In this document: positions 51,120-60,008 of the stretch, piece by piece
Numbering within the stretch: the stretch's first letter is position 1
Layout of the letters: every line of letters begins with the position of its first letter
DNA from: Fimbriimonadaceae bacterium
GTDB taxonomy: Bacteria > Armatimonadota > Fimbriimonadia > Fimbriimonadales > Fimbriimonadaceae
Assembly: GCA_019187105.1 (NCBI GenBank)
Contig: JABAQM010000001.1
Span: 2,882,734 to 2,946,733, forward strand
Length of the DNA: 64,000 nucleotides
Direction: 5' to 3'
Notes under the pieces: generated by a model
What the model was told of the DNA's origin: nothing
Seen by the model: only the letters and a program-made list of their open reading frames with translations
The model's database searches: none
Made by a program: the position numbers and the translations under genes

Positions 51120-51866
51120 TCAACGGCTCGTCGCGCGATTTTGGTGCCGGTACCAGAGTAAAAGCGCAAAAGCGACACCCATCAGGTCAAGAACGACGTC
51201 GACGAACGTGCCGGTCCGGTTAGGCGTCTGGTTCTGCCTGAGTTCGTCGAATGCGGCATGCGCGAGCGTCCAAAAGGTTGCGAAGGCCATCGTGCGACGT
51301 ATGTCGAATGTCAACCGGGAGCCGATCGCAGCGGCGAGCAACGCCATGATCCCGTAGAACGCGAAGTGCACCGCCTTGCGAACCACGACCGTAGCGATCA
51401 ATGCGCTGCCTTCGCTCATGCCCATGGTGTCGCGGAAGAACTCAACCATCCATCCCGGTGACCCTGCCTCGCCGCTGAGGCGGGAGATGATCAGGCCCAA
51501 GGCGAGCAAGAGAGCGGCAATGACTACGGTTGAGCGACCCTGGCGGTAGCACCATTGAACGAGAACGTAACTGCCGACCGTGCCGAGAATAAGCGCCCCG
51601 TGGTCGATCGGGTTGAGAGGACGTGGCCCGGGTGCTTGCCAGGATAGGGCAAACACGGACGCGTACCAGGCCGCGCATCCGATTCCCAAGAGATTCCCGC
51701 CCACGCTCAGTACGGCAATCAACAGGCCGGCACATAGTGCGGCAAAGCCAAGTGTAAACCGCCCAGCTTCCAAGAGTCGCCAGGAGATGATGAGCCACGG
51801 CCCAAACAGAAGGATCGTGGTGAGCTGTCGAACGGATCGGCTACCTACCCCAGAGTCCAAGGGCAT
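51120..51866 (-). CDS. VanZ family membrane protein
   Basis: 248 residues with about seven hydrophobic segments. The VanZ signature is in the second half: R-K-A-V-H-F-A-F-Y-G, then F-D-E-L-R-Q, then G-T-F-V-D-V-V-L-D-L-M-G. VanZ family members influence low-level glycopeptide resistance or envelope properties in Gram-positives; elsewhere the role is unknown. ATG 51866 overlaps the S9 peptidase stop by 26 bases, so it is the last gene of the operon. Confidence 0.85.
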   Translation of the reverse strand: MPLDSGVGSRSVRQLTTILLFGPWLIISWRLLEAGRFTLGFAALCAGLLIAVLSVGGNLLGIGCAAWYASVFALSWQAPGPRPLNPIDHGALILGTVGSYVLVQWCYRQGRSTVVIAALLLALGLIISRLSGEAGSPGWMVEFFRDTMGMSEGSALIATVVVRKAVHFAFYGIMALLAAAIGSRLTFDIRRTMAFATFWTLAHAAFDELRQNQTPNRTGTFVDVVLDLMGVAFALLLWYRHQNRATSR

Positions 51867-53946
51867 CGAAGAAAAATTCGTACATTCGGGCTTCCGGTAT
51901 CCCCGAGTGGCCCCAATCCGGGCCAACTTGCAGGTCGTAGCTCTTGCCGGCGCGCATCAGTGCTTGAACCATCATGTAGGTGTTTGCGGGGTGGACATTA
52001 TTGTCTGCAGTGCCGTAAAAGAGCATCAATCGACCCTTGAGTTGTTTGACATAGGTCATGGCATTACCTTTCTCATAGCCATCTGGATTGCCCTGCGGCG
52101 TCCACATGTATCGCTCCGTGTAAATGGTGTCGTAGTTCCTCCAGTCGGTTACGGGCGAACTGGCGCAAGCCGCCTGGAACACGTCCGGATAGCGCACAAG
52201 CGCCATGACAGAACTGTAGCCCCCGTAGCTCGTTCCTTGGATGCAGACCTTGGTCGCGTCGACGTAGGGTCGTTTACGCAGTTCCATGATCGCCGCCGCC
52301 TGGTCGTCAACCTCGGTTTGACCCAGCTTTAGATAGCCGCTATCCTTGAAGGCTCTTCCGCGCCCACCCGTAATCCTTCCGTCTACCCAGACCTTGAGGA
52401 TCCCTAATTCCGTGTCCGGATCGGGGGTTCGAAAGGTCGCTGCATCGGTACCGGATTCGGGTCCTCCATAGACGTCCACGAAGACCGGATACTTCCGAGA
52501 AGGATCGAAATCGCTGGGTTTGCTTAGGAAACCGTAGCAGGTCGTCTTGCCGTCGGCCGCCAGGAACGTAAAGTGCTCGACTTTCTGAAGCTTTAGGGCA
52601 GTGAACTTAGAGATATCGGACTGGGCGAGCCGTCCCACGGGAGTCCCATCCAGCTTCCGAACTTCGCTTGCCGGCGGTGTATCAGCGTCCTGCGCGATGT
52701 CGATGAAGTGCAAGTTATCTGGCGATAAGTTGACTTCATGGTGGAGACCGGGATCGGTGTGGCGTTGGTCTCCAGTTCCGTCCAACTTGCAGCTGTGAAG
52801 CTGTAGATGGTAAGGATTCGACCCACTTCTTGCACGGTAGAAAAGTCGCTCGTTAACCAGGTCTATCCGAAGAATTCCTGAAACTTCGAAGGGGTGTTTC
52901 GTGATTTCCTTTCGCGTTCCGGTAGCAATATCGACAAGGTCATAGTTATAGAACCCGTTCTTCTCGGTGTTCAGGATCATCTTTCCCTTGTACTTGGTCG
53001 CTTTGTCGATATTGGGATCGCTGTCGAGAAGCCACATAGCGGGATGGTTATCGACCCAACCGTTCGGGTTGCTTTCACGAATGATGACGCGTGTCTTTCC
53101 GGTGCTTGGGTTCGCAGCACAGAACTCAACGATGTTCTGGCGCCGGTTTGTGCGGTGGTACCAAAGCTCCTTGCCATCTGGAGAGAACCGAATGGAATAA
53201 ACATAGTGACCGACCTCTTCGTCGAAGGGGCGGCCCTCCCGTACGTCGATCCGGTTCAAGGACTTGGAGGAAAAGTCGTACACGTAGAGATCAACGGTCG
53301 GGTTCGGAGTTCCCGCTTTCGGATAGGCTTCCACGTCCAGGGTGTCTTGCACCTTGGTAACGTTCATCGCCAGGTAATAGTCCTTGACCATGCTGTCGTC
53401 GAACCGATAGAGCCACAGCTTGGTGCCATCCGGACTCCATCCCATGGCTTCGACCTGGTTCAGCTCTTCGCCATACACCCAGCTTGCCGATCCAAATTTA
53501 ACTCGCTTGGCGGCATCACCTTCCGTCGTCAGTTGTGTTTCGTTCTTGCCATCAGCGTCGGAAATCCACACATTGCCGTCACGGTAAAACGCTCGTTGCT
53601 TGCCGTCGGTAGTGAACGTCTCGGTGAACTGCCGTCCGCGTTCCGGTCGTCGTCGGCGGCTGTTCGGGTTCGGAGGCGCCGTGGGCCGGGCAGGGACTTC
53701 ACCGGTGAAGGGCGTGATCTTCCCATTGGCGGTATCGAAGGCGACCCGCTCGCCGTCCTTTTGGAAGACGAAGAGCTTTCCGGACGCGGTCCAGGTGCCC
53801 TGCACCGTGCCACGCTGGACGGAACCGGCAATTTCACCTCGCAAGCGCTGCCACCGCTCGTATCGTGGATGCTGCGGGAGGCGATCCTGGGCAAGGCAGG
53901 CTCCAGCAATCGCCAACGCCAGCAGACCGAATCGACGGATAGACAT
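51841..53946 (-). CDS. Prolyl oligopeptidase family (S9, DPP IV-like) serine peptidase
   Basis: 701 residues, exported by a signal peptide (M-S-I-R-R-F-G-L-L-A-L-A-I-A-G-A-C-L-A-Q). The N-terminal propeller is followed by an alpha/beta-hydrolase domain. The nucleophile is in G-T-S-Y-G-G-Y-S, Asp in Y-G-T-A-D-N-N-V-H and His in G-H-S-G-I-P. The motif order and Y-G-G-P-E-S place it with S9B/S9C. TAAAAC ends 7 bases before the ATG, although it also lies 10 bases after the MscS gene, so it may have its own extra promoter. Confidence 0.93.
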   Translation of the reverse strand: MSIRRFGLLALAIAGACLAQDRLPQHPRYERWQRLRGEIAGSVQRGTVQGTWTASGKLFVFQKDGERVAFDTANGKITPFTGEVPARPTAPPNPNSRRRRPERGRQFTETFTTDGKQRAFYRDGNVWISDADGKNETQLTTEGDAAKRVKFGSASWVYGEELNQVEAMGWSPDGTKLWLYRFDDSMVKDYYLAMNVTKVQDTLDVEAYPKAGTPNPTVDLYVYDFSSKSLNRIDVREGRPFDEEVGHYVYSIRFSPDGKELWYHRTNRRQNIVEFCAANPSTGKTRVIIRESNPNGWVDNHPAMWLLDSDPNIDKATKYKGKMILNTEKNGFYNYDLVDIATGTRKEITKHPFEVSGILRIDLVNERLFYRARSGSNPYHLQLHSCKLDGTGDQRHTDPGLHHEVNLSPDNLHFIDIAQDADTPPASEVRKLDGTPVGRLAQSDISKFTALKLQKVEHFTFLAADGKTTCYGFLSKPSDFDPSRKYPVFVDVYGGPESGTDAATFRTPDPDTELGILKVWVDGRITGGRGRAFKDSGYLKLGQTEVDDQAAAIMELRKRPYVDATKVCIQGTSYGGYSSVMALVRYPDVFQAACASSPVTDWRNYDTIYTERYMWTPQGNPDGYEKGNAMTYVKQLKGRLMLFYGTADNNVHPANTYMMVQALMRAGKSYDLQVGPDWGHSGIPEARMYEFFFDALGLWGR

Positions 53947-53956
53947 GGAGGCGGTT

Positions 53957-54997
53957 TTACCCGCGAGCCGAGCGAGGAAAGCTGCTGATTAGCTCGACCC
54001 CGTAATTTGCCGCCAAATTCATCGCCCGGAGGAGCGCAGCTTCGCGCGCCCTCAATTCCGCATTCCCATCATCTATGTCGAAGTAAATGGTGAGCTGCAC
54101 AACGGCTCCGACGTCGCTGATATCAAAAAGGGCGACGTTCGACTTGTCCGAAACCACTGAAGGCCAAGTCGGGATCTCTTCGCGCAACGCCGCGGTCCAC
54201 TTTTCGATGGCTTCTGGAGCCGTGGCCGGGTCACATACCATTCGGCTTTGAAGCCGCCGGAAGCGCCTCTGCCCCCAGTTCTCTACGGACGCCTTGATCA
54301 AGTTGCTGTTGGGAAGCGTGACGAGGGAGTCGTCGAAGGTCCGTATCCTTGTGCTGCGCAAGTTGATCTCTTCCACCACGCCATTGGCCCCTTCGATCGT
54401 TACCCAGTCGCCGATTGCAAACGGCATGTCGAACAGAACCGTGATCGACCCAAATATGTTCTCGACACTGTCCTTGGCTGCCAAAGCGAAGAGCAGACCG
54501 CCGAGCCCGAGGCCGGCAACAAGCCCCGTAACGTTGACGTCGCAGTAGCTGAGCAGCACGACGATCGTGATGACAACGACGGTTGCCCGCCCGAACTTTT
54601 TGGCGAACGGAATCACCAAGTTGGTTGCCCGCTTGCTTTCCGTGATCTTTCTGTGCCGGACCAAGTCGCACACCAACTCCCAGATGGCCACGATTAACCA
54701 GCTGGATGCAACAACGTTGGCGATCAGCAGGCTGATGTCGATAGCTCTCTCCACCGGTTGCGGGAACTCGTAGCCGGCATTGCTCGCCAGCAGCGACCAA
54801 GTCATGCCGCTGACGAACGAACTCCACCGGATCTGGGTCCGAGTTGAGTGGTCGACCTCGGTTTCGCCCAGCCGGAAAATCAGGCGGCCAATCCCGAAAA
54901 ACAGGGCGCGAAACAGCGTGCCGGCCAGGATCGCAATCACCAGGGATCGCAGGAGCTCCCACCAATCATGGGAACTTAGACCAAGGAAAGCGATCAT
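53957..54997 (-). CDS. MscS-type mechanosensitive ion channel
   Basis: 346 residues with about five membrane segments. The MscS pore helix is A-G-L-G-L-G-G-L-L-F-A-L-A-A-K-D-S-V-E-N. The beta domain follows (F-A-I-G-D-W-V-T-I-E-G-A-N-G-V-V-E-E-I-N-L-R-S-T-R-I). It opens under membrane tension to release solutes in osmotic down-shock. The ATG overlaps the DUF554 stop by 4 bases (ATGA). Confidence 0.92.
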   Translation of the reverse strand: MIAFLGLSSHDWWELLRSLVIAILAGTLFRALFFGIGRLIFRLGETEVDHSTRTQIRWSSFVSGMTWSLLASNAGYEFPQPVERAIDISLLIANVVASSWLIVAIWELVCDLVRHRKITESKRATNLVIPFAKKFGRATVVVITIVVLLSYCDVNVTGLVAGLGLGGLLFALAAKDSVENIFGSITVLFDMPFAIGDWVTIEGANGVVEEINLRSTRIRTFDDSLVTLPNSNLIKASVENWGQRRFRRLQSRMVCDPATAPEAIEKWTAALREEIPTWPSVVSDKSNVALFDISDVGAVVQLTIYFDIDDGNAELRAREAALLRAMNLAANYGVELISSFPRSARG

Positions 54998-55728
54998 GAA
55001 CTGGCCTTAGCCTCCCGACGTTCGAATCGAGTGAAAGCCCAGGCAATGATTGGGGCTAACGCCAGGGCGGGAAGAAACACCTCGGTCGGAATCTTCTTGA
55101 TATTCGCAAGACCGAATCCGACGGCCAAAAGGATAGGGCCACCGGCGCCCGACATTTCGGCCAAAAGGCGGGGATCATCGGCAAGAAACTTTAGACGACC
55201 GGCCGCCAGAGTGATGCCTCCCTGGACCACCAGAACCACCACGGCCGTCACCAGCAAGGCAACCCCATCCGGACCCAGAGCGGCTGCGAAAAACAAGGCG
55301 ACGATTCCATCCATGGTCGACTTCAGGGCCAAGAGTTCAATCTTATTCTCCAGGGCATCTTGGATGCATCCCATCACCGTCATCGGGCCGACGCAATACA
55401 GCACCGAAGTGGTGATGAGAGCCTCGTTGAATCTACTGCCACCACCAACCTGCTGACGCGCCCACTCCGCAAAGTGGGCCAGGGCTACCGAAATTCCCAT
55501 CAGATGGCCAAGGGCGCCGCCGAGCCCCACCGCGATGGCCACGATCAGAACGTTCGTCGACAGCAGGAACATGCGAATGCCCATTCCGATCGTAACGAGG
55601 CCAAGCCCGGTCAGAGCGACCTCCTGGGCTGAAGCAGGGATGAAACGCCCGACCACCAAGCCAACGACCGCACCAAGCAGCACGGTAGCCGTGTTCAGAA
55701 GCGTGCCGCGGCACGGAAGGCGCCTCAA
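54994..55728 (-). CDS. DUF554 family membrane protein
   Basis: 244 residues. DUF554 members begin G-T-L-x-N-T-A-T-V-L-L-G, seen here near residue 9, then about six to seven hydrophobic segments. A conserved C-T-D/Q-Q-like region (G-P-M-T-V-M-G-C-I-Q-D-A-L) fits the family. I start it at TTG 55728, which overlaps the previous stop as TTGA. The longer frame to 55767 would run back into the preceding gene. Confidence 0.85.
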   Translation of the reverse strand: MRRLPCRGTLLNTATVLLGAVVGLVVGRFIPASAQEVALTGLGLVTIGMGIRMFLLSTNVLIVAIAVGLGGALGHLMGISVALAHFAEWARQQVGGGSRFNEALITTSVLYCVGPMTVMGCIQDALENKIELLALKSTMDGIVALFFAAALGPDGVALLVTAVVVLVVQGGITLAAGRLKFLADDPRLLAEMSGAGGPILLAVGFGLANIKKIPTEVFLPALALAPIIAWAFTRFERREAKASS

Positions 55729-56402
55729 CCTAGATGCTTGCCGAAGAAAGCAACGACCTTGCCCCACGCGTCGTCCGCTGCCCTTTGGTCGTAAACCGCC
55801 GGCCGATCATCGTTGAAGAAGGCATGGGTCGTACCGGGATACGTGTGGAACTCATGGGACTTGCCAAGTTCCGTCAAGCGCTGCGAAAGGTTGCTGACAA
55901 TGGTGGCATTCGTAAAATCGTCGTTCTCGGCGAAGATCCCAAGCACGGGGCCCGAGACATTCTCGAACGGCGGATTGACGTTGGGGTGGATGCCGTAAAA
56001 ATTCGCACAAGCTCCAATCTGCGGATTGGTCGCTGCCGCAAGAAGGGCGAGCTGTCCACCCATGCAGAAGCCGATGACCCCGACTTTGTCGCCCCTTGTG
56101 GATGGATCGGCGAGCAGCCGGGCGACGGCGCCGCGAAGGATCTTCTCGGCCTCGCCAATATTGAGCGCCATCATGAGCTTGCCGGCGGTATCGGGCTCTT
56201 CTGCGATTTGGCCGTGGTAAAAGTCGGGAGCTAATGCGGTGAAGCCAGCCGCGGCGAAGCGATCGGCTACGTTCTTGATGTGGTCGACGAGTCCCCACCA
56301 TTCCTGAATGACGATCACCCCGGGACCCCCACCTTCCGCCTTCGAAAGGTAGCCCTGGAATGGTCTGCCATTGCCATCGAACTCGATCATCTCGCCGCGC
56401 AT
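55725..56402 (-). CDS. Dienelactone hydrolase family protein
   Basis: 225 residues, an alpha/beta hydrolase without signal peptide. The nucleophile is Cys in G-F-C-M-G-G, Asp is in F-A-E-N-D-D-F and His in G-T-T-H-A-F-F, so the DLH triad is intact. It opens with the family string G-V-I-V-I-Q-E-W-W-G. CAAAAT ends 7 bases before ATG 56402. It is the first gene of a five-gene operon running to 51120. Confidence 0.9.
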   Translation of the reverse strand: MRGEMIEFDGNGRPFQGYLSKAEGGGPGVIVIQEWWGLVDHIKNVADRFAAAGFTALAPDFYHGQIAEEPDTAGKLMMALNIGEAEKILRGAVARLLADPSTRGDKVGVIGFCMGGQLALLAAATNPQIGACANFYGIHPNVNPPFENVSGPVLGIFAENDDFTNATIVSNLSQRLTELGKSHEFHTYPGTTHAFFNDDRPAVYDQRAADDAWGKVVAFFGKHLG

Positions 56403-56409
56403 GACCCCA

Positions 56410-56415
56410 ATTTTG
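56410..56415 (-). promoter_or_regulatory. Putative -10 element, leaderless start
   Basis: CAAAAT on the minus strand, 7 bases before the ATG at 56402. Confidence 0.3.
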
Positions 56416-56491
56416 CCCCAGAATCTCGCTACGGGTCGTTTCAAGACGGGCCGACTGAATAGGTGATGAGGGTATATTCAGTGTCCCACCT

Positions 56492-56567
56492 GGCGTCGTA
56501 CCCAAGTGGTTAAGGGAAGGGTCTGCAAAACCCTCATTCGGCGGTTCGAATCCGCCCGACGCCTCCA
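56492..56567 (+). tRNA. tRNA-Cys (anticodon GCA)
   Basis: A 7-bp acceptor stem pairs GGCGTCG with CGACGCC. The discriminator is T (U73), the known identity element for Cys, and CCA is encoded. The anticodon loop reads C-T-G-C-A-A-A with GCA, and the T-arm has GGTTCGAATCC. Cloverleaf arms can all be paired by hand. It lies alone between the hydrolase operon and kbl. Confidence 0.95.
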
Positions 56568-56575
56568 GAACCCTC

Positions 56576-57778
56576 CTAGGCGGTTACTGCGCCAAGCTCA
56601 TCGCGAACCTTTACGAAGGCCTTGAGGGCAAATTCCAAGTCTTCCTGCGAGTGTGCAGCGGTGGGCATCGTTCGCAGTCGGGCTTTGCCTCTGGCAACGG
56701 TCGGATAGACGATCGCCAAGGCGTAAACACCTGCATCGAAGAGCCGTCGCTCCATTTCCTGGGCGGCCGCCTCGTCACCCACGTAAACCGGCGTGATAGG
56801 CGTTTCACTTCCCATCGTGTCGAATCCGGCTTCATGCAGTGACTGCTTCCACCATCGCGTGTTGTCCCACAGCCGCTGCATCGGTTCGGGATCCGTCTCC
56901 ATCACGTCGAGTGCGGCGATCAGAGCGGCAGCGACGACGGGAGGATGGGCCGTCGAGAACAGGTACGGCCGACCGCGGTTAATGAGCCAGTCCTTGAGCA
57001 GAGCCGACCCGGCAATGTAACCGCCGACGACCCCAAGGGCCTTGCTAAGGGTGCCAAGCTGGATGTCGACCCGGCCATAGAGGTCGAAATGCGAAGTGGA
57101 TCCTGCGCCGTTCTTGCCAAGGACCCCGCTCGCATGGGCGTCATCCACCATCACAAAAGCGTTGTGACGCTCAGCGAGCTCGACGATTTGCGGCAGTGGC
57201 GCGATGTCACCATCCATGCTGAAGACTCCATCGGTAATGATCATTCGTTTGCCGAAGCTTTGCGTCTTCGTCAGGATGTCTTCAAGGTGGCCCATGTCCT
57301 TGTGGCCGTAAACAAAGCCTTCCGATTTCTTGTACCGCGCGGGGCTCAAACGGACGCCGTCGATGATGCTGGCGTGGTTCAGTTCGTCGCTGATGACCAC
57401 GTCCTGGTCGGTCAGCACGGCCGGAATGCAGCCAGAGTTTGCGGTGAAACCACTGGTGAAGACGAGGACCGCCTCAACATGCTTGAATTTCGCCAGCCGA
57501 TCCTCCAGTTCCTGGTGGACGCTCATCGTGCCGCCGATCCAGCGAACGGCACCGGCACCGACTCCCCACTTCTCGATCGCGGCCAGCGCTGCCTGTCGAA
57601 CCTTCGGGTGGTTAGCCAGGCCGAGATAGTTGTTGCTGCTGAGATTAACGACCTCGCGACCGTTCATACGGACTCGGCCCGCCGCAGGGGTCTCCAGAAT
57701 CTTGGGCACCTTATAGAGGTGCTGGTCCTTCAGGGTCTGAATCTGCTCCCCAAGCCACTGCTGCAATCCCGCATTCAT
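56576..57778 (-). CDS. kbl: Glycine C-acetyltransferase (2-amino-3-ketobutyrate CoA ligase) / alpha-oxoamine synthase
   Basis: A 400-residue PLP enzyme of the alpha-oxoamine synthase family, which makes or splits 2-amino-3-ketobutyrate with CoA and glycine in threonine breakdown. It has S-S-N-N-Y-L-G-L-A, the E-L-N-H-A-S-I-I-D-G stretch, V-D-D-A-H-A-S-G-V-L-G and the PLP lysine in T-L-S-K-A-L-G-V-V-G-G. The close alternatives BioF and HemA are less likely because of the M-N-A-G-L-Q-Q-W-L and D-G-V-F-S-M-D-G-D pattern. No threonine dehydrogenase neighbour. CATAAT ends 7 bases before ATG 57778. Confidence 0.88.
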   Translation of the reverse strand: MNAGLQQWLGEQIQTLKDQHLYKVPKILETPAAGRVRMNGREVVNLSSNNYLGLANHPKVRQAALAAIEKWGVGAGAVRWIGGTMSVHQELEDRLAKFKHVEAVLVFTSGFTANSGCIPAVLTDQDVVISDELNHASIIDGVRLSPARYKKSEGFVYGHKDMGHLEDILTKTQSFGKRMIITDGVFSMDGDIAPLPQIVELAERHNAFVMVDDAHASGVLGKNGAGSTSHFDLYGRVDIQLGTLSKALGVVGGYIAGSALLKDWLINRGRPYLFSTAHPPVVAAALIAALDVMETDPEPMQRLWDNTRWWKQSLHEAGFDTMGSETPITPVYVGDEAAAQEMERRLFDAGVYALAIVYPTVARGKARLRTMPTAAHSQEDLEFALKAFVKVRDELGAVTA

Positions 57779-57785
57779 AGCTCTG

Positions 57786-57791
57786 ATTATG
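57786..57791 (-). promoter_or_regulatory. Putative -10 element, leaderless start
   Basis: CATAAT on the minus strand, 7 bases before the ATG at 57778. Confidence 0.4.
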
Positions 57792-57918
57792 GTGTGAGTC
57801 TCCGTGCACGGACCATCATCGGGACTTGCTTCGAGCGTGCCGGGCGAAGGCATCCCGGTAGACTTAACATATCCTCCACGAAACCACCCTGATCGCGACA
57901 CTGGCAGCAGGGCTTGGC

Positions 57919-59595
57919 TTGGCATTCCTCTTTGGGCTTCTGGCCGTCAAGCTCAGATTGCCAATCATTGTCGGCTATTTGGCGGCAGGAATAGCCATTG
58001 GCCCGTTCACTCCTGGCTTCGTTGCCGATCAGGGGATCGCCTCCCAGCTTGCCGAGATTGGCGTCAGTCTTCTCATGTTCGGGGTGGGCCTGCACTTTTC
58101 AGTGCGTGACCTCCTTGCCGTGCGTCGAATCGCCTTGCCGGGCGCCATCGGACAGGTGATCGTGGCGACCCTGCTCGGTGCGGTACTGGGACGATTTTGG
58201 GGGTGGGACTGGATCGCAAGCCTGGTTTTCGGACTCTCACTATCCGTGGCCAGCACGGTCGTGCTGTTGCGGGGGCTGGATGAACGCAATCAGCTCGATA
58301 CGGCCGATGGGCGAATCGCAGTCGGATGGCTGATCGTCGAGGACATCGTCACCGTCGTGGCTCTCGTCGCTTTGCCTGCGCTGGCAATATCAGGAACATC
58401 GAATATCCAAATCGGGGGGCTCCTCTCCTCGTTGTTCTGGACCCTCCTTCAGGTTGGCGTGTTCGTCGCCTTCATGCTGATCGTCGGCCAAAAAGTGATA
58501 CCTCTGCTCCTTGGCAGAGTAGCGAGGACCGGGCTTCGCGAGCTCTTCACCCTTGGCGTCCTCGCACTGGCGCTCGTCATCGCCTTCGGGTCCGCAACGC
58601 TGTTCGGCGTATCGCCTGCTCTTGGAGCATTCTTCGCCGGCATCGTGATCGGACAATCCAAGCTCTCTCACCGGGCGAGTGCCGAGACCCTTCCCTTGCA
58701 GGAGATTTTCTCTGTCCTGTTCTTCGTCGCCGTCGGCATGCTCTTCAATCCCCGAATCTTGCTCGACGAGCCCCTCCGCGTCCTTGCGGCGCTGGTTACG
58801 ATCATGGTGGGGAAGTCGCTCGCCGCCGCGATCATCGTGCTGGCCTTTCGCTATCCCGTGGGTACCGCGCTCATGGTTTCCGCGAGCCTTGCCCAGGTCG
58901 GTGAGTTTTCCTACATCCTGATTAACCTGGGAATCCACCTTAAGCTCGTGCCCTTCGACGCGCTAAACGTCATCGTGGCAGCCTCGATTCTCTCGATCGG
59001 GTTGAACCCTATCGTGTTTCGAACCATCGACCCGATCGACCGCTGGCTTCGCAAACGGCCACGCCTGCTCGCTCTGCTGGAACGACCCTCCATCGAGCCT
59101 GGCCTGCAAGTCCCCGACAAAGCCGAGCCAGGGCTTTCCGACCATGCGGTCATCGTGGGCTATGGCCGGGTCGGCGAAGCGGTTGGACGTGCCCTATCCA
59201 TGGTTGGCGAGCGATTTGCCGTGATCGAGCTGGATGCCGACCGGATCGAGGCATTAACGGCGGCGGGTATCCCGGCCGTCTTCGGCGATGCCTCCCGAAG
59301 CTTGATCTTGGCCCAAGCCGGTACGGCCAATGCTCGCATGGTCATTGTCGCGACGCCGGACACATCGGACACGCTGGAAATAGCCCGGGAAGCCCGTGAA
59401 CTGAACCCAGAAATCAGGGTCCTCGCTCGAACCCACCAGTACGACGACATCGAGCTTTTCCATGATGAGGGCATCGACAGGGTGGTAATGGGCGAGCAGG
59501 AACTTGCCCTTCAGCTCGGTCGCTATGCCTTGGCTGCTCTCAACTTTCCTGCCGCGAAGATCGATCAGATCATCGAAGAGCTTCGCCAAGAATAG
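57919..59595 (+). CDS. Cation:proton antiporter of the CPA2/KefB type with RCK domain
   Basis: At least 558 residues with about 12 membrane segments and a C-terminal TrkA-N/RCK domain (V-I-V-G-Y-G-R-V-G-E-A-V-G ... V-I-E-L-D-A-D-R). It is similar in plan to YbaL-type proteins and likely works in K+/H+ or Na+/H+ exchange. The start is unclear. TTG 57919 falls inside the first helix. In-frame sequence continues back to an in-frame TAA at 57865 and reads H-E-T-T-L-I-A-T-L-A-A-G-L, which fits the family, but it has no ATG, GTG or TTG. A rare ATC or CTG start is possible. Confidence 0.82.
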   Translation: MAFLFGLLAVKLRLPIIVGYLAAGIAIGPFTPGFVADQGIASQLAEIGVSLLMFGVGLHFSVRDLLAVRRIALPGAIGQVIVATLLGAVLGRFWGWDWIASLVFGLSLSVASTVVLLRGLDERNQLDTADGRIAVGWLIVEDIVTVVALVALPALAISGTSNIQIGGLLSSLFWTLLQVGVFVAFMLIVGQKVIPLLLGRVARTGLRELFTLGVLALALVIAFGSATLFGVSPALGAFFAGIVIGQSKLSHRASAETLPLQEIFSVLFFVAVGMLFNPRILLDEPLRVLAALVTIMVGKSLAAAIIVLAFRYPVGTALMVSASLAQVGEFSYILINLGIHLKLVPFDALNVIVAASILSIGLNPIVFRTIDPIDRWLRKRPRLLALLERPSIEPGLQVPDKAEPGLSDHAVIVGYGRVGEAVGRALSMVGERFAVIELDADRIEALTAAGIPAVFGDASRSLILAQAGTANARMVIVATPDTSDTLEIAREARELNPEIRVLARTHQYDDIELFHDEGIDRVVMGEQELALQLGRYALAALNFPAAKIDQIIEELRQE

Positions 59596-59624
59596 GGAAG
59601 TATGCGTACTTTCGAAGAATCGAA

Positions 59625-59630
59625 TATAGT
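59625..59630 (+). promoter_or_regulatory. Putative -10 element, leaderless start
   Basis: TATAGT ends 6 bases before the ATG at 59637. Confidence 0.55.
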
Positions 59631-59636
59631 TAGTTC

Positions 59637-60008
59637 ATGAAGCAGTCCGGCAGCGCCGCGCCTTCCGGTGCGGCAGCCGCGGCCCAGGCGGACGCCCTGC
59701 GAAAGTTCAAGGCCAACGTGTTTCGGGTGCTCGCCCATCCAACCCGAATCCATATTGTCGAGTGCCTGAGGGATGGTGAACTCACGGTTGGGGCGATCCT
59801 GGAACAGGTCCCGGTCGAAGCCGCCAACGCGTCCCAGCACCTCTCGGTGCTGCGTTCGATGGGACTCGTTACCAACCGCAAAGAGGGCAACCAGGTCTAT
59901 TACTCGCTGCGCGATCCGCTTCTGATCGAGGTGCTCGACATCATGAAACGCTATTTCCGTACCCATCTGGAAGAAGCAATGGAGATGCTAAAGGGTGTCG
60001 AAGAGTAG
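59637..60008 (+). CDS. ArsR/SmtB family HTH regulator
   Basis: 123 residues. The winged helix has F-R-V-L-A-H-P-T-R-I-H-I-V-E-C-L and A-A-N-A-S-Q-H-L-S-V-L-R-S-M-G-L-V-T-N-R-K-E-G-N-Q-V-Y-Y. No cysteine lies in the classical metal site except one in V-E-C-L, so the inducer may not be a heavy metal. It overlaps the SulP gene start by 14 bases, so regulator and transporter are coupled and it probably controls the pair. Confidence 0.9.
   Translation: MKQSGSAAPSGAAAAAQADALRKFKANVFRVLAHPTRIHIVECLRDGELTVGAILEQVPVEAANASQHLSVLRSMGLVTNRKEGNQVYYSLRDPLLIEVLDIMKRYFRTHLEEAMEMLKGVEE

Noticed and set aside
52894-53988. A 364-codon plus-strand open frame opposite the S9 peptidase
   Set aside because: It is a mirror frame of the protease, with no signal, domain or start site.
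56945-57892. A 315-codon plus-strand open frame opposite kbl
   Set aside because: Mirror frame of a well-conserved enzyme, no support of its own.
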